Assembly (NCBI RefSeq): GCF_900167945.1
Contig: NZ_FUZA01000002.1
Span: 310,001-374,000, forward strand
Reading direction: 5' to 3'
Length of the DNA stretch: 64,000 nucleotides
Source: Dyadobacter psychrophilus
Lineage (GTDB): Bacteria; Bacteroidota; Bacteroidia; Cytophagales; Spirosomataceae
The position numbers were made by a program, and so were the translations under genes. The notes beneath the pieces were generated by a model. The model did not search any database and was not told the origin of the DNA. It saw only the letters and a list, made by a program, of their open reading frames with translations. Of this stretch, positions 32,535-39,916 are shown piece by piece (the first letter of the stretch is position 1; each line of letters opens with the position of its first letter).

Positions 32535-34711
32535 GCGAGTTTGTACAATTTCTGAGATTACTGCAACGCAATAAAATTACGCTGATCCTGGTTCCGCTGA
32601 TCACCGTCATCCTTTGCTATTTCCTCGTCCGGCGCCTGCCCGACACATTCGAATCGCACGCGCGTATTGCAACGGGACTTGTTGATAAAACAGACCAGGT
32701 TGTTACCAAAGCCAAAGATGAACAGGATCAGCAGATTGCGCGCAAGTTTGAAAGCCTTATCCAGGTCATGCGTTTGAAAAGGACCATTGATCAAGTGTCA
32801 TACAGGCTGATTCTTAACGACTTGAAAGGTTTGAAAGACTCAACCTGGCGTGAACCGGTGAAAGAATTGGAATCGATGAGCAAGGCCGACAAGAGTAAAG
32901 CTATCGCGTTGATTACAGAGAAATACAAAAAGCGCGAAGAGCTGTTTTTGTCAAAACCGTATGAAAATCAATTGAATGACATCATTGTGGATATGGGTTA
33001 CGGGGCCAATGCGTTGCGTGAAAAGCTTATTATTTACCGAACGGGTGTAGGCGATTATATTGACATCGAATTTGAGGCCGAAAACCCTGAACTGGCTGCT
33101 TACGTAATCAATACGCTAAGTGAAGAGTTCATTTCTGACAACTCCTCACGTGTGGTTGGAAACAATAAAAAGACGATCGACTTCCTGCAGAGCTTTATGC
33201 TGCAAAAACTAGCCGCGCTCAATGGCCGTATGAACACGCTGCGGAATTTCAAGATCCAGAACAGGGTATTGAATCTCAATGAGCAAGCCAAGAGCATTTA
33301 CGGTCAAATGGCTGATTATGAAACCAGAAGAGAGGTTGCGCAAAAGGATATTGTAGCTCTCGGGGCGGCTATCAATAACATTGATAAAAAGTTTGACCCA
33401 ACCGAGCGTAAATATTTTGAAAGTGCGCTGACCGGGATCAACCAGAAGATCATTACTTCAAAAAGTAACCTGAGAGCATTGAATGAACGATATGTGCTCA
33501 GCAACTTTGATCAGCGCCTGAAATTGAGCATGGATTCACTGAGAAACCAGCTCACGGAGGAAATCGATGAGGCGACGGATAAATACGCCTACAACCCCAT
33601 GGCGCTGAAACAGGACCTGGTTACGCAAAAATTGCAAATGGAAATTTCGCTCGAACTGGCAAAAAACAGTGTCGCTTCGATCCAGGGCGAGCTGAACCGG
33701 CTGAACAAGAAGTTCGACGGGCTTGTGCCGAATGAGGCCACAATCCAGGAATATGAAACTTCCATTGACATTGCCAGCAAAGAATACATTGAGGCGCTGC
33801 AACGCTATAATGAGGCAAGTCTGGAATTCAGCTTCCCGGTTTACCTGCGTTTAATTGAAAGAGCGATGCCGGGTGAAGTGCAGGCTTCGAAGAAAATGGT
33901 GCTAGTGGTGCTTTCCGGAGTTATCAGCTTCACATTCTGCGTGTTTGTATTCTTCATTTTATTTTACATTGATAAATCCATCCGCTATCCATTGCAGTTG
34001 GCCAATGCTACGGAAAGGCCTGTATTGGGTTATCTCAATGCATTGGACAAAGGCTCAAATCTTAGCCTTTCCGGCATGAATGCTTCGGATGATAAGTCGA
34101 TAAGGCTTTATAAAAACCTTGTTCGCTCGATCCGTTATGAGCTTGATAATGAAATTGATGACCCGAAAATCATTGCCGTTACCAGCTTGTCATACGGCGT
34201 TGGCAAAACATCTTTTGTGGTCGCACTTGGCTGGGCATTTTCTAAAATAAATAAGTCAGTGCTGATCATCGACGGAAATTTCGGACAGCCGGACATTTCG
34301 AAACTGAACCCGGATACAAGCCTGATCGAGAACTTCGTGAAAAGCAACACGGTGATTGAGGCCAGCTCAGGGCAAATACGCATTCTGGGTAATAAGGGAG
34401 GTGACATTTCACTGCTTGAACTGGCTGATGAAAAGTCGGTTGGAGACCGCTTGCAAGTGCTGAAAACGCAGTTTGACATCATTCTGGTGGAAACAGATTC
34501 GCTCACAGCCATGAACAAGGCCAAAGAATGGATTACGTTCTCGGACCGTGTGGTGGCCGTTTTTGCAGCCGGAAGGTCTATTTCGGATGATGATCAGTCT
34601 AAAATCCAGTATCTCAATAATCTGGAAGATAAGTTTTCCGGCTGGGTGCTTACCAACACGGAAGACATTCCTGAGCAAGCTGGAAAAATTGGAAAACCTG
34701 TGGAAGTATGA
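32531..34711 (+). CDS. Wzc/GumC-like polysaccharide co-polymerase with P-loop domain
   Basis: 726 residues. An N-terminal membrane segment (ITLILVPLITVILCYFLV) and a Wzz-like periplasmic domain with long coiled-coil helices are followed by a second membrane segment (VLVVLSGVISFTFCVFVFFILFY taken as ~470-495) and a cytoplasmic BY-kinase-like domain: P-loop SYGVGKTS, Walker A' VLIIDGNFGQPDI, and Walker B-like IILVETDSL. There is no tyrosine-rich C-terminal tail, and the P-loop departs from the usual form, so tyrosine autophosphorylation is doubtful; an ATPase or pseudo-kinase role is likelier. It controls chain length and export. It overlaps both neighbours by 4 nt (ATGA). Confidence 0.9.
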   Translation: MSEFVQFLRLLQRNKITLILVPLITVILCYFLVRRLPDTFESHARIATGLVDKTDQVVTKAKDEQDQQIARKFESLIQVMRLKRTIDQVSYRLILNDLKGLKDSTWREPVKELESMSKADKSKAIALITEKYKKREELFLSKPYENQLNDIIVDMGYGANALREKLIIYRTGVGDYIDIEFEAENPELAAYVINTLSEEFISDNSSRVVGNNKKTIDFLQSFMLQKLAALNGRMNTLRNFKIQNRVLNLNEQAKSIYGQMADYETRREVAQKDIVALGAAINNIDKKFDPTERKYFESALTGINQKIITSKSNLRALNERYVLSNFDQRLKLSMDSLRNQLTEEIDEATDKYAYNPMALKQDLVTQKLQMEISLELAKNSVASIQGELNRLNKKFDGLVPNEATIQEYETSIDIASKEYIEALQRYNEASLEFSFPVYLRLIERAMPGEVQASKKMVLVVLSGVISFTFCVFVFFILFYIDKSIRYPLQLANATERPVLGYLNALDKGSNLSLSGMNASDDKSIRLYKNLVRSIRYELDNEIDDPKIIAVTSLSYGVGKTSFVVALGWAFSKINKSVLIIDGNFGQPDISKLNPDTSLIENFVKSNTVIEASSGQIRILGNKGGDISLLELADEKSVGDRLQVLKTQFDIILVETDSLTAMNKAKEWITFSDRVVAVFAAGRSISDDDQSKIQYLNNLEDKFSGWVLTNTEDIPEQAGKIGKPVEV

Positions 34712-35889
34712 AAATAGTGGAAGCGGTTTGGTTACTCATTCAGTTCCTGATCTGGTATAACCTGGTCTTTCCTGTGTTGCTGCTGATTATTTACAGCATT
34801 CGCGGCAAAGACAAGCTGGCAACTGGCCCTGCGCCGGTCCCTGAATTGCCGGATTACGGCATCATTGTCACAGCCTACGAATACACGCAGCAGCTTCCCG
34901 CAGTGGTGGCTTCGCTGCTTAAACTGGATTATGAGCGTTTTCATATTTATGTGGTCGCGGATAAATGTGACATTACCGGACTGCATTTTCCGCCGGACCG
35001 GGTTTCATTGCTCAGGCCGGAGCAAGTGCTGGGAAGTAACACCCGTTCCCATTTTTACGCGATACGAAACTTCATCAGGCCTCATTCCCATTTAACGATT
35101 ATCGACAGTGATAACCTCACCGATCCCCAATATCTGAACGAGCTGAATGTTTATTTCAAAGCTGGATTTCAGGCAGTTCAGGGTGTTAGGGAGGCCAAGA
35201 ATCTGGACAGCACCTATGCTTGCCTGGATGCAGCCAGGGATATTTATTATCATTTTTATGACGGAAAGATACTTTTCGGCGCGGGATCTTCGGCAACTCT
35301 GGCCGGTTCGGGAATGGCATTTACGACAGCGCTTTACAAGGAATGTCTGGGGCATCTGGACGTTACCGGAGCGGGTTTTGATAAAGTGCTTCAAGATGGC
35401 ATTGTCAGCAGAAAATACCGCATTGCATTCGCCGAAAAGGCCATAGTTTACGATGAAAAAACCACCGGAAGCGATCAGCTCGTAAAGCAACGCGCCCGCT
35501 GGATCAACACCTGGTTCAAATACTTTGCGCTTGGTTTTAAGATCTTTTTCAATGGCTTAACCAGTTTGAACTGGAACCAGACTTTGTTCGGACTCGTGCT
35601 GCTCAGGCCGCCTTTGTTCATATTTCTGATCCTGTCGGTATTTTTTATGCTGGTCAACCTGTTTATTTCCATTCCCGTGTCGGTTATGTGGTTTGTGGGG
35701 TTATGTGTCTTTGTTACAGGTTTTTATATTTCTTTAAAACGGTCGCATACGGATGCCAGGATCTATCAGTCGCTGGTTAATATCCCCAAATTCATTTCTT
35801 TTCAGCTTCTCGCCTTACTCAACGCAAGGAAAGCCAATCAAATCTCTGTGGCAACGCGCAGTAGCCAGACAGACCATAAACAGATATAG
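34708..35889 (+). CDS. Membrane-anchored family 2 glycosyltransferase
   Basis: 393 residues. An N-terminal membrane segment (VWLLIQFLIWYNLVFPVLLL) precedes a GT2 domain with YGIIVTAYEYTQQLPAVVAS, a DSDN motif (IIDSDNLTDPQ), GAGSSATLAGSGMAF, and a QRARW-like motif (KQRARWINTWFKY). Two or three C-terminal membrane segments follow. This is the layout of processive or polyprenol-linked beta-glycosyltransferases. The gene overlaps the Wzc-like gene by 4 nt. Confidence 0.88.
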   Translation: MKIVEAVWLLIQFLIWYNLVFPVLLLIIYSIRGKDKLATGPAPVPELPDYGIIVTAYEYTQQLPAVVASLLKLDYERFHIYVVADKCDITGLHFPPDRVSLLRPEQVLGSNTRSHFYAIRNFIRPHSHLTIIDSDNLTDPQYLNELNVYFKAGFQAVQGVREAKNLDSTYACLDAARDIYYHFYDGKILFGAGSSATLAGSGMAFTTALYKECLGHLDVTGAGFDKVLQDGIVSRKYRIAFAEKAIVYDEKTTGSDQLVKQRARWINTWFKYFALGFKIFFNGLTSLNWNQTLFGLVLLRPPLFIFLILSVFFMLVNLFISIPVSVMWFVGLCVFVTGFYISLKRSHTDARIYQSLVNIPKFISFQLLALLNARKANQISVATRSSQTDHKQI

Positions 35890-35899
35890 CTCCTGCATT

Positions 35900-36046
35900 A
35901 TGAAAATTTATCCGGTTAAGACAGAGAAGAGAAAGAAGGAGACATTTGACCATCTGACACCGCTGCAAAAAAAAACGCGGCAGGTTGCTTTGTTGCTGGC
36001 TTTCGTCAGTGCATTCATTTTTTTCTTTAAAATCTTGTTCTTTTAA
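35900..36046 (+). CDS. Small single-pass membrane protein in the polysaccharide operon
   Basis: 48 residues from ATG 35900. A basic cytoplasmic N-terminus (KIYPVKTEKRKKETFDHLT) is followed by one hydrophobic segment (VALLLAFVSAFIFFFKILFF) that ends the protein. It is supported by tight packing: 10 nt after the glycosyltransferase, and its stop TAA overlaps the ATG of the polymerase gene (TAATG). Function unknown; it may stabilise the polymerase or co-polymerase. Confidence 0.65.
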   Translation: MKIYPVKTEKRKKETFDHLTPLQKKTRQVALLLAFVSAFIFFFKILFF

Positions 36047-37575
36047 TGGAGAAGGAGTTACAACTTTTTATTTCCAACAGCAATGCAGCTGAGCAAACCT
36101 TCAAAGGCAGGCTCCGCAAGTTGTTTTTGGTAGATAAGCTCAGCAACACCACCGGGCTGCTCATTCTTCTTTTACTTTCGGCCGGATTAGGCGCATTAAT
36201 CGCTTACCAGGGCATTATTGCAGGCGCGTTGATCATCGTGCTGATGATCGGACCACCCTTTGTTTATTCCATTGTGGTTTATCCGCAATTCGGGATTACT
36301 GTGCTGCTGATGCTTGCTTATCTGCTCTTTTTCGTGGGCAGGCTGGGCATCGACTTTCCGCTCGGGACGGTTATGGACGGAATCCAGGGATTGCTCATTT
36401 TAGGCTTCTTCATTCGCCAGAAACGAAACCCCAACTGGACCATGTTCAAAGGGCCAATCGGGACAATGATCCTGATCTGGATTGTGTACAACATTACCGA
36501 AGTGGCTAATCCCGTTGCCGAATCGCGGTTGGCCTGGGTTTATACGATCAGGGCAGTGGCGATTGTGATGCTTACGTATTTCGTGTTTATGTATCAGATC
36601 AGGACAGTGGAACAGGTTCGTTTCATATTAAAGATGTGGATCGGGCTGGCAACATTTGCTGCATTATATGCATTCAAACAGGAATTTATCGGTTTTTCAG
36701 CCGCTGAGGAAGCCTGGTTATATTCAGATCCCAACATTAAAGAGCTGCTTTTCATTTCCGGGCACTGGCGTAAGTTTTCGATCTTTTCGGATCCTGTTGC
36801 TTTCTCTTACAACATGGTGGTTAGCAGTATTTTGTGCATTGCTTTGTTGTCGTATGTGAAGGAACGATGGAAAAAAGTAGTGTTAACTGTGCTTACCGTG
36901 ATCATGTTCACAGCCATGCTTTTCTCCGGTACGAGGGGCGCATATGTGCTGCTTCCGGCGGCGATGGTACTGTTTGTTATTTTAAAATTCAACAAGCAGG
37001 TGCTCATAGGGACTGCCATAGCGGGCGTAGGGATATTATTTCTGATCATGGTGCCTACGACCAATTCCAATATTGTACGCTTTCAAACTGCATTCAAACC
37101 TAACGAAGACATTTCTTTTCAAGCACGGAAAAACAACCAGAAACGCATCCAGCCTTACATATTATCCCATCCGATGGGCGGGGGGCTGGGTGCGACGGGC
37201 GCATGGGGCCAGCGTTTTGCACCTCAGTCTTATCTGGCCAATTTCCCGCCCGATAGCGGCTATGTGCGGATTGCAGTGGAACTTGGCTGGATCGGTCTTG
37301 CTATCTTTTGTTTATTAATGTTCTTTATTTTGAGGGAGGGTATTAATAATTACTTTTCTATCCGGAATCCCGAACTAAAAACGTACTGTATGGCCATGCT
37401 GCTCATTGTATTTGCCTATAACATTGGCAACTATCCCCAGGAAGCGCTGGTTCAATTTCCGTCAAACATCTATTTTTATCTCGCGGTCGCTATCATCAAC
37501 ATTACCAAAATCATTGATGATAAAGAGCAGATCAGAAAGGCCCGGCTGGAAGCCCCGCTGGAATCTACTTTATAA
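36046..37575 (+). CDS. O-antigen ligase/polymerase-like membrane protein (Wzy-like)
   Basis: 509 residues with about 10-12 hydrophobic segments, for example LLILLLLSAGLGALIAYQG, ALIIVLMIGPPFVYSIVVY and VMLTYFVFMYQI. A large loop between later segments has FSGTRGAYVLLPAAM and a PMGGGLGATG stretch, typical of the O-antigen ligase/polymerase superfamily (Wzy_C). It should join polysaccharide repeat units in the periplasm. It starts in the stop codon of the 48-residue gene, suggesting translational coupling. Confidence 0.88.
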   Translation: MEKELQLFISNSNAAEQTFKGRLRKLFLVDKLSNTTGLLILLLLSAGLGALIAYQGIIAGALIIVLMIGPPFVYSIVVYPQFGITVLLMLAYLLFFVGRLGIDFPLGTVMDGIQGLLILGFFIRQKRNPNWTMFKGPIGTMILIWIVYNITEVANPVAESRLAWVYTIRAVAIVMLTYFVFMYQIRTVEQVRFILKMWIGLATFAALYAFKQEFIGFSAAEEAWLYSDPNIKELLFISGHWRKFSIFSDPVAFSYNMVVSSILCIALLSYVKERWKKVVLTVLTVIMFTAMLFSGTRGAYVLLPAAMVLFVILKFNKQVLIGTAIAGVGILFLIMVPTTNSNIVRFQTAFKPNEDISFQARKNNQKRIQPYILSHPMGGGLGATGAWGQRFAPQSYLANFPPDSGYVRIAVELGWIGLAIFCLLMFFILREGINNYFSIRNPELKTYCMAMLLIVFAYNIGNYPQEALVQFPSNIYFYLAVAIINITKIIDDKEQIRKARLEAPLESTL

Positions 37576-37768
37576 GCATAGTAGCTTTTGCGACAGGCTT
37601 TTTGAAATGTTTGGCAAGCCCCATAAAGTAGATCTTGATTACCGCCAAAGGAGAGGAAGCGTCGGTTTTGCCAAAGTTGAGCAGATGCATGTGGTAAAAC
37701 ATGATTCCCAGAGCCGCAAGGCCGCGCAAATAGTCGAGTGAATGGATCCTAAGCAGTAACTTAGACAT
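37565..37768 (-). pseudogene. Remnant of an acyltransferase-3 gene (N-terminal fragment)
   Basis: 67 codons. The start IHSLDYLRGLAALGIMFYHM is the recognisable N-terminus (first membrane helix and catalytic His) of acyltransferase family 3 (OafA-like) enzymes of about 350 residues. Homology seems to stop after roughly 45 residues (AVIKIYF), and the remaining residues look unrelated. The rest of the gene has been lost, apparently at the junction with the 3' end of the polymerase gene, which it overlaps by 11 nt. A functional acyltransferase of this family is present at 46864-47973. Confidence 0.75.
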
Positions 37769-37786
37769 TTAAATTGAAGGGCGAGG

Positions 37787-37812
37787 TAATATTATTTGTA
37801 CAAATAATATTA
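37787..37812. repeat. Perfect 26-bp palindrome upstream of the GT14 gene
   Basis: TAATATTATTTGT (37787-37799) is followed immediately by its exact complement (37800-37812). There is no spacer; the centre is TGTACA. It lies between an acyltransferase remnant and the GT14-like gene, ending 4 nt before one possible ATG (37817). It could be an operator, a hairpin in the leader RNA, or a scar of recombination at this breakpoint. Confidence 0.8.
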
Positions 37813-37843
37813 AATTATGCGCATATTCGTACAAACAATTATA

Positions 37844-38695
37844 GTGAAAATCGCTCACCTTATACTGGCTCATTCACAACCTGCGCAAGTGGCAAGGCTG
37901 GTCAAAGTGCTGGCTCACAGTGATGCGTATTTTTTTCTGCACATTGATAAAAAAGCGGCTATTTCGGCTTTTGAGGAAGTTTTACCGAGAGAACGAGTGT
38001 ATTTTATAGAAAAGCGCGAGACGGTCGGCTGGGGTGCATATAGTATTGTTCAGGCCACTGTAAACGGTTTGACGCAGATCGCTTCTTCGGGATTGGATAT
38101 TGGTTACATTAATTTGTTAAGCGGCTCGGATTATCCTTTGAAGCGGGCCGATGAGATCCACGATTTTTTTCAAAAGCAAAATGGGGAAAATTTCATGGAA
38201 TTTCAGTCGGTTACTCACGAATGGACAGAAGCGATTCCGCGTCTGACGCAGTATCACCTGACCAATTACAATTTTCCCGGAAAATACCTCGTGCAAAAAT
38301 GGATGAATAAGCTATTACCAGCCAGATCAATGCCCGACAACCTCGTTCCTGTCGGAAAATCACAATGGCTGAGCATTACCATGGATGCGGCAAGGCATAT
38401 ATTGAGCTATTTGCAGGCGCATCCTCGGGTGGTAAATTACTTTAAACATACCTGGGCACCGGATGAAATCGTCTTTCAAACCATCCTGTACAACTCGCAC
38501 TTTCGCGACAAGATGGTGAACGATAATTTGAGATATATACAGTGGAAAGAAGGGAAAGCAAGCCCGGAAACATTGACAATGAAAGATCAGGCGAAGTTAT
38601 CGGAAGCGAAGGCGCTTTTTGCGCGCAAGTTTGACATGAGTTCCCAACCTGAGATACTGGACTATTTAGACAAGAAGATTTTTAGCTATACATAG
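37844..38695 (+). CDS. Core-2/I-branching-type glycosyltransferase (GT14)
   Basis: 283 residues from GTG 37844 (KIAHLILAHSQPAQVARLV, the usual family start). ATG 37817 adds nine residues and sits just after the 26-bp palindrome. Features: FLHIDKKAAI, WGAYSIVQATVNGL, YINLLSGSDYPLK, FMEFQSVTHEW, and WAPDEIVFQTIL with its catalytic-region acidic residues. This is the bacterial branch of the beta-1,6-N-acetylglucosaminyltransferase family. It probably adds a branch sugar to the polysaccharide from the cytoplasmic side; the exact sugar is unknown. Confidence 0.88.
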   Translation: MKIAHLILAHSQPAQVARLVKVLAHSDAYFFLHIDKKAAISAFEEVLPRERVYFIEKRETVGWGAYSIVQATVNGLTQIASSGLDIGYINLLSGSDYPLKRADEIHDFFQKQNGENFMEFQSVTHEWTEAIPRLTQYHLTNYNFPGKYLVQKWMNKLLPARSMPDNLVPVGKSQWLSITMDAARHILSYLQAHPRVVNYFKHTWAPDEIVFQTILYNSHFRDKMVNDNLRYIQWKEGKASPETLTMKDQAKLSEAKALFARKFDMSSQPEILDYLDKKIFSYT

Positions 38696-38701
38696 GTTAT
38701 T

Positions 38702-39916
38702 ATGGACATCGTTATTACCGGACAGCAGGCCTGGGACGTGGAGATAGGGAGTAATTGCAAAAACATTGCACTGGAATTCAGCAAGCACCACCGTGTCTTG
38801 TATGTGAATTCGCCTCTCGACCGGGCCAGTTCGTACAAGAACAGCAGCGATCCTAAGGTCCTGAAGCGCCGGGAGATAATCAAAAATAAGCGGGACGGAC
38901 TGGAAAAGATACAGGAAAACTTATGGGTGCTCTATCCTGACGAGCTTATAGAGTCGATAAACTGGATTTCTTCGGACAAAATTTTTTCTTTCTTCAATAA
39001 ACGCAATAACCGGATTTTTGCAGATTGTATCCAGCGCGAAGTTGCCGGGCTTGGCTTTAAAGATATCATCCATTTCAATGACAATGACATGTTCCGGAGC
39101 TTCTATCTCAAAGAGATGCTCGAACCTAAATTGTCTGTTTATTACTCGCGGGATTACATGCGGGCAGTTGACTACTGGAAAAAACACGGTGACCTGCTAG
39201 AACCGGAGCTCATTGCCAAAAGCGACCTTTGTGTAGCAAATTCAACTTATCTGGCCGATTACTGTCGCAAATTCAATCCCAATTCACATTACGTAGGACA
39301 GGGCTGCGACCTGGATATTTTCCTGGAAGGCAGCAAAGCTTCCGAGCCAGCGGATCTGAGCCATTTGAGGCGGCCACGCATTGGTTATGTAGGCGCGTTG
39401 CAAAGCATCCGCCTGGACATGGATCTGCTCCAATACATTGCCGAAAAACGTCCCGAGTGGAACATTGTGCTCGTTGGTCCGGAGGATAACGAGTTTCTGA
39501 CCAGCACATTACATCAAATGCCTAACGTGATATTCACAGGCTCGCGGGACATCAGCGAATTGCCGGCCTACATTAATTCCTTTGACATTTGTCTTAATCC
39601 GCAGCTGCTGAATGAGGTAACCATTGGCAATTACCCAAGGAAAATTGACGAATATCTGGCTGTCGGAAAGCCGACCGTGGCAACCAGCACCGACGCCATG
39701 AGTGTTTTTTCAGAGCACGTTTATCTGGCGAAAACCAAAGAAGACTACATTACGCTCATAGAGCGCGCACTTTTGGAAAATTCAGAAGCCAGGATTGCGG
39801 CGCGGAGGACATTTGCGAGCTCACACACGTGGGAAAACAGCGTTCGAGAAATTTACAAAGCCATGGGTTTGTCGAGTTCCGACAGAAAAAACTATCATTA
39901 CAGCAATTTCAGCTGA
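38702..39916 (+). CDS. Glycosyltransferase (GT-B fold, family 4-like)
   Basis: 404 residues without membrane segments. The N-terminal domain has MDIVITGQQAWDVEIGSNC and HHRVLYVNSPLDR; the C-terminal domain has RPRIGYVGALQSIRLDMDLL, WNIVLVGPED, NVIFTGSRDISELPAYI, and an ExxxGNYPRKIDEYLAVGKP nucleotide-sugar binding region (FDICLNPQLLNEVTIG before it). This is the two-domain GT-B layout. It starts 6 nt after the GT14 gene and overlaps the 3' end of the convergent hybrid kinase by 19 nt. Confidence 0.9.
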   Translation: MDIVITGQQAWDVEIGSNCKNIALEFSKHHRVLYVNSPLDRASSYKNSSDPKVLKRREIIKNKRDGLEKIQENLWVLYPDELIESINWISSDKIFSFFNKRNNRIFADCIQREVAGLGFKDIIHFNDNDMFRSFYLKEMLEPKLSVYYSRDYMRAVDYWKKHGDLLEPELIAKSDLCVANSTYLADYCRKFNPNSHYVGQGCDLDIFLEGSKASEPADLSHLRRPRIGYVGALQSIRLDMDLLQYIAEKRPEWNIVLVGPEDNEFLTSTLHQMPNVIFTGSRDISELPAYINSFDICLNPQLLNEVTIGNYPRKIDEYLAVGKPTVATSTDAMSVFSEHVYLAKTKEDYITLIERALLENSEARIAARRTFASSHTWENSVREIYKAMGLSSSDRKNYHYSNFS

